Assembly: GCA_030141605.1 (NCBI GenBank)
Contig: JAQGDQ010000879.1
Coordinates: 1 to 64,000 of the forward strand
Origin: Tubiluchus corallicola
Taxonomy: Eukaryota; Priapulida; Priapulimorpha; Priapulimorphida; Tubiluchidae
DNA length: 64,000 nucleotides
Direction of reading: 5' to 3'
Shown: piece after piece, positions 50,327 through 61,100 of the stretch
Layout of the letters: each line of letters begins with the position of its first letter
Position numbering within the stretch: the first letter of the stretch is position 1
Position numbers and translations under genes: made by a program
Notes under the pieces: generated by a model
The model's input: only the letters and a program-made list of their open reading frames with translations
Databases searched by the model: none
What the model was told of the DNA's origin: nothing

Positions 50327-50601
50327 GTAAGGACATTGGTTATTGTTTCATGCTACAATGATGTGGTGTCTTCGCTCAGAATTTTGAAGTAAACATTACA
50401 AATATAGCATAGAAATATTTTTGTTATGAATTCTAAAAAAATCTGCTGAAGTCGCTGCTGTAGATGAGCTCAAATTACGTAGCTATAGCTCTAAAAATGT
50501 GGTTATTGACATGCTTATATTTATTTTACATGACAGTATTTTGAAGTTATTATCCCAGTATTGCGTCAAGACAATAACACCGACAAGACAATCATAGACT
50601 T

Positions 50602-50775
50602 AAGGCGTTTACCTGATATCTGGAATGCGCATGCGTTATGTGGATGCCGAATAGATAAATCAGTTTCTATTGTTTTCAATGCACCAGTACATCAGCCTGC
50701 GTTGTATGCGTTCTTTCTCCAGCTATTTCCTATTTTCTTTTTTATACTCAGCTATTCCGCAGGTAGATTGCCACT
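50602..50775 (+). mobile_element. GGATGCGG MITE family, copy 2 (diverged)
   Basis: This is a shorter, more diverged relative. It retains GGCGTTTACCTG at the left, GAATAGATAAATCAG, TTGTTTTCAATGCACCAG and GCTATTCCGCAGGTAGATTG in order, ending TTGCCACT. It lies in the presumed intron just after the 50.2-kb exon. Confidence 0.65.
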
Positions 50776-52630
50776 TAATGCACAGAATCTTAACTGAATG
50801 TAACTGACTGGCGAAAAACCTAGGATAGATTAAAGATATGATTGTGGCATGACTCTTTATGTAAACCAGAATTCCGTGACAGATAGTGTTTCATTAGAAA
50901 AATGCTGTAGCAAGGATTTCGCTTAGCTTCGTAGCAAGTTTTAGGTAAGAAACTATGACAGAAGAAAGTGCAAATTGACACCCATTTTGCCAGACTGTCA
51001 GTGTCTAAGCCAAAATTTGGTTAACTTTCTAATATTGGTCATTAACATTTATTTCCACCTAATGACTACAAAGCTAATACCAAACAAAGAATAAATTTGG
51101 AGGATATAAAGTTGCATTTCTCATAATCTTGTGTTAAACGTTAATCGTTGACAGGTTTGAAATTTAACAACGTTCTGTAAAATACAATTAGTTTATTGAA
51201 AAACTAATAAGTTGTTTGACGTACTTGTATTGAACAAGATGAATAGAGTCACTATAGGTATCTAAGCATGTGATGAACATCTTCACAACATACATGGCAA
51301 CCATATTATCCATTCACATTTTCATCGATCATCAGCGAATAAATCTTTAATAGAACGTATTGTGACTGTCAGAAGCGTTATGCTTGATGCCTATACAAAT
51401 ACCGTAAAGCTACTTGCGTTTAGTAAGCTACTTGACTGCGTAAACTCGAGACAGGTAAATTTGATTGTGTTAATGAGTGAGTATTTCAATCGTAATGTTG
51501 TCGAAACTACTGCGTCAGAAGTAACTTCAACTTCGTGAAACGATTGTGTTAATTTAAGACGTTCAGGAAATGAGTTTTTAAGCCACTTGAACCTTGGAAC
51601 GTCGATAAACCGCGGATTTCATTGCTTAGTTACTGTAGATGGTGACCTGCGGATGGAGTTTACTATACAAAGTGTTTCAAGAATAATATTTTTTTAAAAA
51701 GTAATATTTTTTATTTTTGTTGCGCTGAAATAAAATTTGTTTAACCGCGTCTCTCTATCTACCTAACCGTACGAAGTATGGTTTATTCAGCCTGTACTGT
51801 TCAGTGCCGGGTATTGTAAAAACTCACTTTTGTAACTATTACAGCAGTTCTTGGCTTCCGCTACATGCAAAAGCATTTTAAGTTTATTTCTTTTTACAAA
51901 ATAGAAAGCTGAAGCGTGTTAAAAATGTTGGACGCGAATTCGGGGCGTGCTGTAAAATATATTTTTAAACGTAAAGTTGAATGTTGCGGTGAAATTGCGG
52001 TGTCGTATTTTCAGTAGATTCTTGAAAAACTTTGTCAACTCTTTTTGCTATGACAACAATAATAGATGTTTGCTTACACACATCGTTCGTGTTCAATAAA
52101 ATCCCGCGCTAAGTTGTACGTCGGTGTAGTGCGTGCGAACAGTCAAATGAAATGTGCCATCAATGATTAGTGTATCAGTGAAACTTGATTAAGCTGGTGG
52201 CTTGTGGATTAATGCATAATCTCTTCTGCCTGCACGTGATCTTTATCAGAACATATAAAGCTTTCTGCTGAACAACCTAGACTGTCATATTACGTATAAA
52301 ACGTCTGATATAATTGCTTACACGTTAGTGACACGCTGCTGCAAGTTAATGGAATGAAGATGCAAGTTGATCAAACTTGACAGTGCATTTATCAGGTGAC
52401 AGCACTAATCAAGAAAGCAGCAGTCAGCTGTCAACTCATTAACGTTCCTGCTTCAATCCCCGTTACAGTAGTTATTATAACTGAGCGTATTATATCTTCA
52501 CAATCAAACTACTTCATGACAAAATGCTTTACTGCTTGATGAATTAAGGAAAAATCTCAACCTTTTAGTTCAATTTAGTAATGGATTTATTACGTGCAAT
52601 ACCCATATAAGCACGGATGTGCGAAAATAA
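50776..52630. other. Presumed intron
   Basis: No exon or repeat recognised between two MITE copies. Confidence 0.5.
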
Positions 52631-52831
52631 AGTGGCGTTCACGTAGCATCCGGATGCGGATGCGTTTTGGGTGTGCGGAATAGATAAAACCAGCTTATGT
52701 TGTTTTCAATGCACCCGCTTACGCAGCTTGGGTATGCGTTATTCTTTTACAACAGCTATTCCTATTGATTTTTTCCGCAGCTATTCCGCAGATGGAACGC
52801 GTACGCATCCGGATGTTACGCAAGCGCCACT
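52631..52831 (+). mobile_element. GGATGCGG MITE family, copy 3 (best-preserved ends)
   Basis: The element begins AGTGGCGTTCACGTAGCATC and ends, in reverse complement, AGTGGCGCTTGCGTAACATC. The inverted repeat extends about 33 bp with roughly three quarters of positions paired. CAGTGGCG-like ends recall some hAT elements, but no clear 8-bp target duplication is visible, so I leave the superfamily open. Confidence 0.72.
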
Positions 52832-52934
52832 CAATGATATTAGAGGGTCTTAATTTACAATTTTTATTTAGTTTCCAGAAGATTCAATATAATTTTGTTT
52901 TTTATTGAGAGATGGAACTTTTTCCACATCAGAA

Positions 52935-53212
52935 ATTGCTGCACATCCTGCAGCTGCTGCTACTACTGTTGTTACTACTGCCACAGTAGTTGCTGCTCTT
53001 AATACTGCTACTATTGCAACTACTAATACTGCTATTGCTACCACTACCACAATTCTACTGACTGCTACTGTTGCTGCTGCTGTTGCTACTACTACTACTA
53101 TTACTACTGCTACAACCACTATCACCACCACTACCACTATACCACTCCTATTACTACTACCACTACCACAACTACTACCACACTACTATTTTTTCCTCTA
53201 TTCATTGCCACC
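52935..53212. repeat. ACT/GCT-rich trinucleotide tract
   Basis: About 280 bp of mixed ACT, GCT, ACC and ATT triplets. It yields Thr/Ala-, Val- and Leu-rich ORFs on both strands, which I treat as repeat translation. Confidence 0.85.
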
Positions 53213-54289
53213 TTAAGCACAAGAAAATATTTAGTTGTAAGTTTTGTCTTGTTTTTGCTATATTTTTTTAAAAATGACATTTAAAATTACGTTTCCATAA
53301 CAAAAAGGGATTTATTCCAATCTTTACTGTTTTGAATGAAAAAGACACTCAGCTTTCGATGTTTATTTATCTACTTAAACTTAGAAAACAACTCTGACTT
53401 AAACACTTTTAGATTTTAGATCTTGTGACAACTTATCTCAGTGAGTGTATAGCGCGTTTTCGACCTAAGCTTTGCAGCAGCATCGTAATAGAAGGAAAGC
53501 ACGTTGAACTATTTTCCCAAGTTATGTAGATAAAGAAATAACAAAAGCTGAATTCCTTCTTCGTTTTAAGAAGTAAATTTGGAGCAATTTTCTTTTCATT
53601 GTTACTGAAATACAATTTTAATATCACATTTTTAAAAAGTTCATCATATATAAAGCATAAACCTTACAACTAATTCCTTTCTTGTTTATAAGCTACATAT
53701 ATTCATTGGTAAAGTGTTAAATTTTTTATGCCTTTTTCAAATTTTTGTTTTATTAAAGAATTCGCAAGTAACTTTTTCCATGGACGATACTGCTCTTTTT
53801 GTACTTTTACTTTGATTAAACTTTTACATGTGTGTTTTACCCATTTTGTCGAAAGTCGAAAAGACCGTTTTCTTGTGCGCACGGCTCAGCTGCCTTTTTA
53901 TTTTAGACATTTTGAAAGTGTTGCTATTACAGCTGAAATTAATAGGCTTTCATAGATCTTGCAGAGCAGGGGGCGCATGCCGATAAAATATTATTTTATG
54001 CATTAGTCAATGATTTTGATCAGGTCCACCATACATTAATAAACTGACGTTTTACAAGGGAAGTAACTTGCGCTACAGTTCTCAGTCTTAACGTGTAAGT
54101 TTCGCGTCTGTATATTTACGATTTTGCTACAACTTTTCTAAGGCGTTTGGGAATTTCGGGACTCGGCGAAACATCAAACTTGCTAAAGTCGTAATAAGTG
54201 AAGATAGTGCTCTTTGGGAATTAACACAATTCATAATAATTGAAAGCAGAGGAAATATAAAGCCTTGAGACAAGACCGTACAGAAAAAG

Positions 54290-54348
54290 ATGGCAAACGT
54301 GGCTACGCTTTTGGTTAAAAGAGGTTCTAAGCTGACCTTTACTCCAGG
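54290..54348 (+). CDS. Candidate short first coding exon, 19 codons, then GTAAGA donor
   Basis: ATG 54290 sits in a strong context (AAAAAGATGG) with an in-frame TGA at 54266-54268. The 19 codons plus two bases read MANVATLLVKRGSKLTFTP and end at CCAGG|GTAAGAA. The exon is short, so the evidence is the combination of start context, upstream stop and donor rather than length. A TATAAAG word at 54256 is probably too close to the ATG to be its TATA box. The phase matches the other candidate first exons, so this may be the most 3' alternative start of the same gene. Confidence 0.55.
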
Positions 54349-56163
54349 GTAAGAATTTACAAAATTATCACATGTAATAATTTATTTTTATCGTTTTACT
54401 TAAGCTGTAATACTACATTTTCTGCTGTCTTACTATAGCGTAAGCTTGACGAACGTTCTTATGGCTATTTTCTACAACATTACCGTTATTACCACTTAAG
54501 TCATTGTCGTTACTGAGACTGTCGTCATTATTGCAAAATCGCGACAATGCCTAATGCAGCGAATATGGCTTCTGAAAAGGTCTAATGAAAACAAAAGCAA
54601 GACTTTCGAGTTTTTTTATTTCAGATATATATTACACTTAATGAATTAAGGTATACTAGATAGTAAACTAGAATTAACTTTCTTTATAATGACGTTTTGC
54701 TAAAATAACTAGGATATAAGATAATTATGCAAGCCCGAGTTATAACTAACTTTTTTAATTAACTGTTACAGTAACCTAATACAAAGAATATAAACCTCAT
54801 TAGAGCGTTGAGCCATCAGAACTGCAATTGCATCTAATATGTATATATTAATCTTGTGCTCTTCCTGTGATCTGTTGAATCATAATCATACACAACCTGG
54901 AAATAACGATAACACGTCTCATGCCTTACTTGTGTCTTCCGTCTAGCATACTTTTGTAGAAAAATAGTATACTTTTGTAGAAAAATGTCACGAAAGGTGG
55001 CAGCACCAATTAGAGAAGCCATAGTGAGAGATGCTTACACAGCTTGAGTTTGTCAACAAATTTACCATGCTGTTTTAGGATTTTGTTTCGTTTTTGCCTC
55101 GGCTATAGATAATTTCATTACCAGCATTCTTTAATAAATTTCATAACGATGTCAGTTAAATAGACTATTATGATTAGTATTATTTAGTATTGTTATATTA
55201 AACGCTGGCTTTAAACGTAGCATTGTCCGCTTCACCGGCGTTGGTATGTCGTGATTGTGAAAACGATGTCATAGATCGAATTATATCGAAGCTTTGTAGA
55301 CTGATTACCAATCAATAATTTATGATTGTGATAATACTGTACCTTTGCTCGTTCTACCTGAATTTATAATGACTAAGCTTTTGCGATGTTTTTCATGATG
55401 TGACAGGCTGATGGCTGTTACCGGCTTTCCTAGAATTCTAATGCCTCAAAGATTCTTGCACTTTGTTGAATATAAAGCAAATAAATTTACTTCCAATTTT
55501 ATGTGGTAAATGACTAACTAAATACATGTCATACATTATGGATTTTTCTAACTGGCTTCTGTGTGTTTAGCTTCTAGTCACACAAATGCACGGGGACGGT
55601 GGTGAATGTTTAGCTGTATAAATTTTCGGCTATAAATTTGCACAGTCTCCACACAAAGCAATTCATAAATCATAATGCTTCCCGCGCAGGCTTCATTTCT
55701 AACAGATTAGGTTCGCCATACAGGTATTACGCTCGAGCATGCACGAGGTTTATACCGAGCAGAGCTTTTATGAAAATCGATAATCTGTTGAAAATTTATA
55801 GCGATAATTAAAAAGTAATCACTTTTATCCGTACGATGGCATTAATGTCAAATTCGTGCTGATAAATTTGCATGTAAAGAAACCTAGAGGTTACATTGTT
55901 TTGCAATTTTAAAAACATTCTTTACAATCGATTCTTTGTCAAAGGTACAATGCCAAATCCAAGTTACTTTTTAACGACGCAACAGAAGTATTATATAATT
56001 CTTATAATAATAAGTTCATTTATAGTCATTACAGTCAAAAGGCTTGAATTACAGTACAGTACAGCATAAAATTACAACATTTTTAAAAAGAATAAGCCAG
56101 TTAGAACATACAGCGTTAACGAAATAAATTAAAATTAAATGAACCAAAACTAGAGTTTGAAAA
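54349..56163. other. Presumed intron
   Basis: Only the 18-bp duplication near 54.95 kb stands out. The minus-strand ORF over it (54834-55022) contains the duplicated FLQKY peptide and is not called. Confidence 0.5.
54948..54986. repeat. Short direct duplication
   Basis: ATACTTTTGTAGAAAAAT occurs twice in immediate succession. Confidence 0.85.
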
Positions 56164-56640
56164 TTAAATAAGCCATATAAGGTAAAACAAACTGTTCTTG
56201 AATCTCTCTGTTCTGATTCTAGGTAAGGGGTATTTCAGATGGTGACGAGTACTATACATATGAGTATGGGCATCTGGCAATAGAGTGTGGATTTTATTAT
56301 TAGGATTTTGAATTGATGAGGACAACTTTTTGCAAGAACTTCGGCGACGGTTAAATAAAGGTTTAAGATTACCCAAAATTAGAGCATTTGCATTAGAGCA
56401 TTAGTTTTCATTTGGAAAATTTATTTTCAATGAGCGCTTTTGAACTGTTTCTAACAAATCAGAGAGATTTTGTGAAAGAGATGAGTGCCATACCTGACAA
56501 GCGTATTCAACACCTGGCCCAATCACGGTGCAGTACATTTTTATCATATCATTAGGAGATGTCTCAGCTCTTTTCATTAGTCGCAAAGGGTGAATTCTTT
56601 TACTCGCTTTAGCATAAATTGAATGGACATTGATGATTCA
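56164..56640 (-). mobile_element. 3' end of a non-LTR retrotransposon (LINE), dead
   Basis: Read on the - strand, one frame carries the C-terminal part of a LINE reverse transcriptase: HSIYAKASKRIHPLRLMKRA, then a segment containing VEYACQVWHSSL and ETVQKR, then LLP..., and finally PRIRTERFKNS. In jockey/CR1/L2-type elements these motifs occur in this order, ending with the R-T-x-R-F-K-N-S tail just before the stop. In-frame stops at 56638-56640 (TGA) and 56401-56403 (TAA) break the frame, which otherwise stays in register. The catalytic core is absent, consistent with 5' truncation. Weak homology may extend to about 56700. No poly-A tail or target-site duplication is visible. It lies antisense to the candidate exons. 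Confidence 0.8.
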
Positions 56641-57067
56641 TTTTTTATTCATTCCGATGGGATGGATAAATTCTAGAGAATTTGCTAAACTAACAGTCTC
56701 TCTGACGAGACGACGCATTTGTGCACTCATAGAAACACCAGTCGTGCGCATTTGTCTAAGTAGTATCTGAATATTTATTTATTTTTGTTACGAATTTCGT
56801 AATCGTTTTCGTGTTGATAAAGCATAGAAAGTGCCCTATTCAACTTCACTAACTACTGCAAATTTGCATAACAGTCGACTCCTGAGCTCAATCTGCAGCC
56901 ATGTGCAAAAGTAAGATTGAAATTGGATTTGATAGTGTTAATGTGGCTGTTTTGTGTTCTGTCAACCGATCGACACTTGTAGCATTCCGGGCGAGAACGC
57001 ACCTCGATAACGCTAATGCCGACACGAAAATCTAGTTCGCGTGAAGTCACAGAAAAATGTCACAATT

Positions 57068-57176
57068 AATTTTGGTTAGGGGCTAAAGTTAGGGTTAAGG
57101 TTGGGAATATTTCTTTTTTCCCCTGAACTTTTTACCTACTGGATCTGTAGTGTATTGCATTGTATTGTATTGAATG
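57068..57176. repeat. Telomere-like TTAGGG variants and TATTG run
   Basis: GGTTAGGGGCTAAAGTTAGG, then GTTAAGGTTGGG, followed 50 bp later by GTATTGCATTGTATTGTATT. It is too degenerate to call an interstitial telomere. Confidence 0.35.
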
Positions 57177-58015
57177 GGTGTTTTATTTTCAGAACTTTTA
57201 TACTGTTTTGGTATATGGCTGTATCATACTGTGTTACCATTGAGCCAAACGTCAAAACCTCTTACTTCAGTGCAAATTGATGAGGCGCTATTTGTTATTG
57301 TCTACCAGAGTTTATGAGAAGAAATTCTTACCATTGATCTCTTGTTACTACCTGAAAAAAATATCACTTCTCCATGTATGGTTCTGATGCTCAGCACACT
57401 TCTGCTACTTCTTTCATTCAAAACCAAAACAAAAGCATTAATGATGTCAAGATCTAAATAAGCAACTTACCAATATGACAACTTGCGCACTAATGCAGAA
57501 TTCATTTACCCAGGCCATACTAAACGACTTAATTTTATTGATAGTCAGTTTATAAATACATAATATATTTAAAGTTCAAGTTTAAAGTTATATTTTAGTA
57601 TTTTTTTGCATCTGTAGTTTAGTTTTTGTACTGACGCATTTGCCTCCAACTACATATATTTTTTAACTATCACTGATTGAGCATCTTAATATTTTGTTAT
57701 GACTCTCAATATATTATGGTAAATAAAGGTGTTACTTACTTTTTTACTATCTCATTTACAAAATCCAAGAGGTCATGTGTCCTCCCTTCCCTTCAAACAA
57801 AAACTAGCAACAGAAAGTGTTTCTAATCAAATTCCAAATTTCTCAATCAACCCACGTCACTCCGAATAAGGATTATAAACTTACAGTTAATTACATACTA
57901 AGAAATTGATATAACCATTTTTTCTGAACCAACTTAAATCAGTTGGTAATCTAACTGATTATCTCAGGAGATTTTCGTTTCGCGCTATGTCTGACTCTGT
58001 TATCCTCAAGTAAAC

Positions 58016-58113
58016 TATGCCGAATCTAATTTTCTGAACCTATGCGGAATCTAATTTTCTGAACCTATGCGGAATCTAATTTTCTGAACCTATGCGGATT
58101 CTAATTTTCTTAC
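58016..58113 (+). repeat. 25-bp tandem repeat, about four copies
   Basis: Units of TATGCGGAATCTAATTTTCT plus GAACC repeat with one or two changes. The first and last units are the most diverged. Confidence 0.9.
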
Positions 58114-61100
58114 CTTAGGCTTGCGTAATCGCCATGCCCTCTTAAGCAGGCTTCATACTCTTAAATTATAATTGATTAGGCAATTGACACCTGCTGACCG
58201 CGCACGTGGATTGTATATAATACTTATACGACAGCAGCGGTAATTAATACACCCGAGAATTAAAGGACAAAGATGACACAACGTAACTACTATCTAAAAA
58301 GCTGTTCAAGTGTTAACTGCGTTGGCAAACCAGTGGTCAAACGACAACAAATTTGCACATCAATGAAATCAGTTATTATACTACGTGAAAAATGCGCGTG
58401 TTACTGATTATTAGTGGTGGATAGGATTTTGCATCAGTAAAGTAGAATAATGAAGTGACATGAGAAATGGTATACGAGATAATGACTTTTCATGTTTTCC
58501 TAGAGAAGCGTCATGTTGGAATGTTCTGCAAATTTCCTTTTATCCCTTTAACCTGAACTGGAGCCGTCTGGTGCGCCAAGCACTGAGATATCTTAGAAAC
58601 TATTAACTTTTTAAGGATTATTGATGATGACGATGATTAATCTTTTATTTTAAAATAGCTCTTAGGCACTCATTCTGTGCGTGGCTTTAATACGCCTTAG
58701 TTTTTAAAATAGGCAAATATAACATATTTTGAAATGATAGCATTTAGACATGTTGGTTTTCTCCTCTTGAAAGATTGTTCTGGTGGGTAAACTCCTGTTT
58801 TCACAATGTCTGAATTGGCTACATTTAGTGTCAACTTCATGGATATATTCTCTGCTAAAATGTTCAATAGTGGAAAACCGCACGATGAAAGCTTAATCCA
58901 GTGGGTGTTTTTAACACAGCATATATAAAATCATCAAACTTGTTGGTATTATTAACAGCCTATCAACCAGTGCTGCGGTGCAATATTATTGGTAATACAG
59001 TAATTTCAAATAAGTTGTTATAGTGGGAGTGTTAATGGATGGTATTTACGGCAATACTGTTTAATAGCCGATGCCATACATTTCCTTTTAATACAATAAA
59101 TATTGGCACATACTTTACATTACAATGACATACATGCAGCAAAACAACAAAATACAAAAGTTCAAAACCGAGCTATTAAATTATAACTGTAATATAATGA
59201 TGTAAATATGCCCATGAAAGTTTAGATCTTTGTCAATAAAAACACTAAGAATGAGTCAGTATAAACAAGAATTCTTCGGCAGTTAAATTGAAAGTTATCA
59301 GATCTTCTCCTTTTGATGAAGTTATGATGGCATGTTAGTAAGCAAACTGTTGATTTGGTGAGGACAGAAAGAAAGACCTTGGACTTGAGGAACAGGAAGA
59401 GTTGACAAACCCTGTGCAAAGAGGAGCTTTATTGCTCACTGCCGAGCAGGCAAACCAATCTGTGAATTCCTGCATTGTTTATCCATGTATTCTGAAGTCA
59501 TTTGTTTAATTACATAATTGGTTACATAATTGGTAATGTTGTTAATGTTGTTGACACCTTGTTTTTATTTGGCTTGTTCTAGTTTCGTTCATATGTATAG
59601 TGATTAAAAGTACAGGGACCACACAATGTAGCAGTAATTGTTACAGAGTGTGTTCTTGTGTTAAATCTTAAAGGTGTGAAATTTCATCCCATTTCTCTTC
59701 AGTCTCTTAAAGCGAATTAATTAAAATTAAATCTTCTCTACTCCATTCAACATGTGCATTATGAAGTGAAGTCATGGACACAGCTCTGAAGTTTTATAAA
59801 ATACCGGCTGTTGCAATAATTAAATATTAATGTGGTTGTTGTGTCGGGCAGGCTTCTGCTGCAATTTAATTTGTTTCATATTGCTTTACATTACCTTAAG
59901 CAATTATGTATGAAGGCGTTCGATAGAGTAAACATCTGAACGCGTGGATTTGTCAACTCAGATCTAATAAGGTTTGCGCTGAGTAATATTAGTATTTAGA
60001 TTGAAGGTTTTGTATACATTGAGAACCAGAGATGATCCTGGCAGACTATGCATATTAATGGCAAAGGCGGAAAGACTATACGCTGTAGCTCCTTAGGCTT
60101 CATTTGAGGATTTCTTAATTAAGATAGAGCTCTATGAAACTAGATCGTTCGTCGAATAATTAAGCAACATTGTACACGCAACTGTCAAGTTTTAAAACTT
60201 GTCTAAATTTGTTTAAATTGAACTATTAAAAAGTATATAAAAATAATAACAAGAGAACTTTCTGGGTAAAAGCATAACAAATTCAGTAAAATATTTACAT
60301 TACTACTGTAAAAATCATTATTCGTCAACAGTCAACAAAAGTGAGTAAGTAATAGATTTTTGTAAAGACAATTACAACACCGCTCAACTGTAAAACGGAT
60401 AATGCGTCTAATTGTAAGTAAAAACTTACGCCATACATACATAAACAAAATAATGTGCAAAAGAACCATTTTCGACAAAAAGATATTTGTTTGAGTAGAC
60501 GAAATTACACTTTTATGCAAAAATTACAAAAGAATTTAAAAAAAACATGAAAGAGTATATAAGTGAGTTTTTCAGTATTGACAGGTCGTCTTTCTCCTGC
60601 GTGTGGTGAACGTTAGATGAATATTTTAGTTAGTGAACAAGTTAAAACTAATGATCACTGTATAGAATGTCAAGTTTTATATTTCTGTTACGCAAAAAAC
60701 ACGACTGTTACAAGCCATTGTGTTACAAATAGCTTGAAACAAGGAGATCGATGATGCATGCTTGTGGTAAAGACCCTAGCGACTGTAATTTGTGTGTCAC
60801 GTAATGTTGCATGAATTATTTTCTGTAAAAGCGACCGTATTTCAACCATAACCACTCTGTAAATAATCGCGCTTATGTCCATATAAATGGCTCTCCTACG
60901 CAAAGGATTAAAAATGATGAAAAGTTTTCATTAGCTCGCTGCTACAAGCTTCATCCACGTACAATGTGTCATAATTTTAACGTGCCATCGATCAAAGAAT
61001 AACCGGTGCAACCCGTTAATTAGTTTGTAATTTTTGTACAGCTAACCGAGCCAGCGTGGGCTTCATCTAGTAGTATGGCGACTAGCGCATCCTTCGAGTA

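Noticed and set aside
54256-54262. TATA box for the 54.3-kb exon
   Set aside because: It is only 34 bp before the ATG, which would leave almost no leader.
57068-57176. Interstitial telomere
   Set aside because: Only two or three imperfect TTAGGG-like words; too degenerate.
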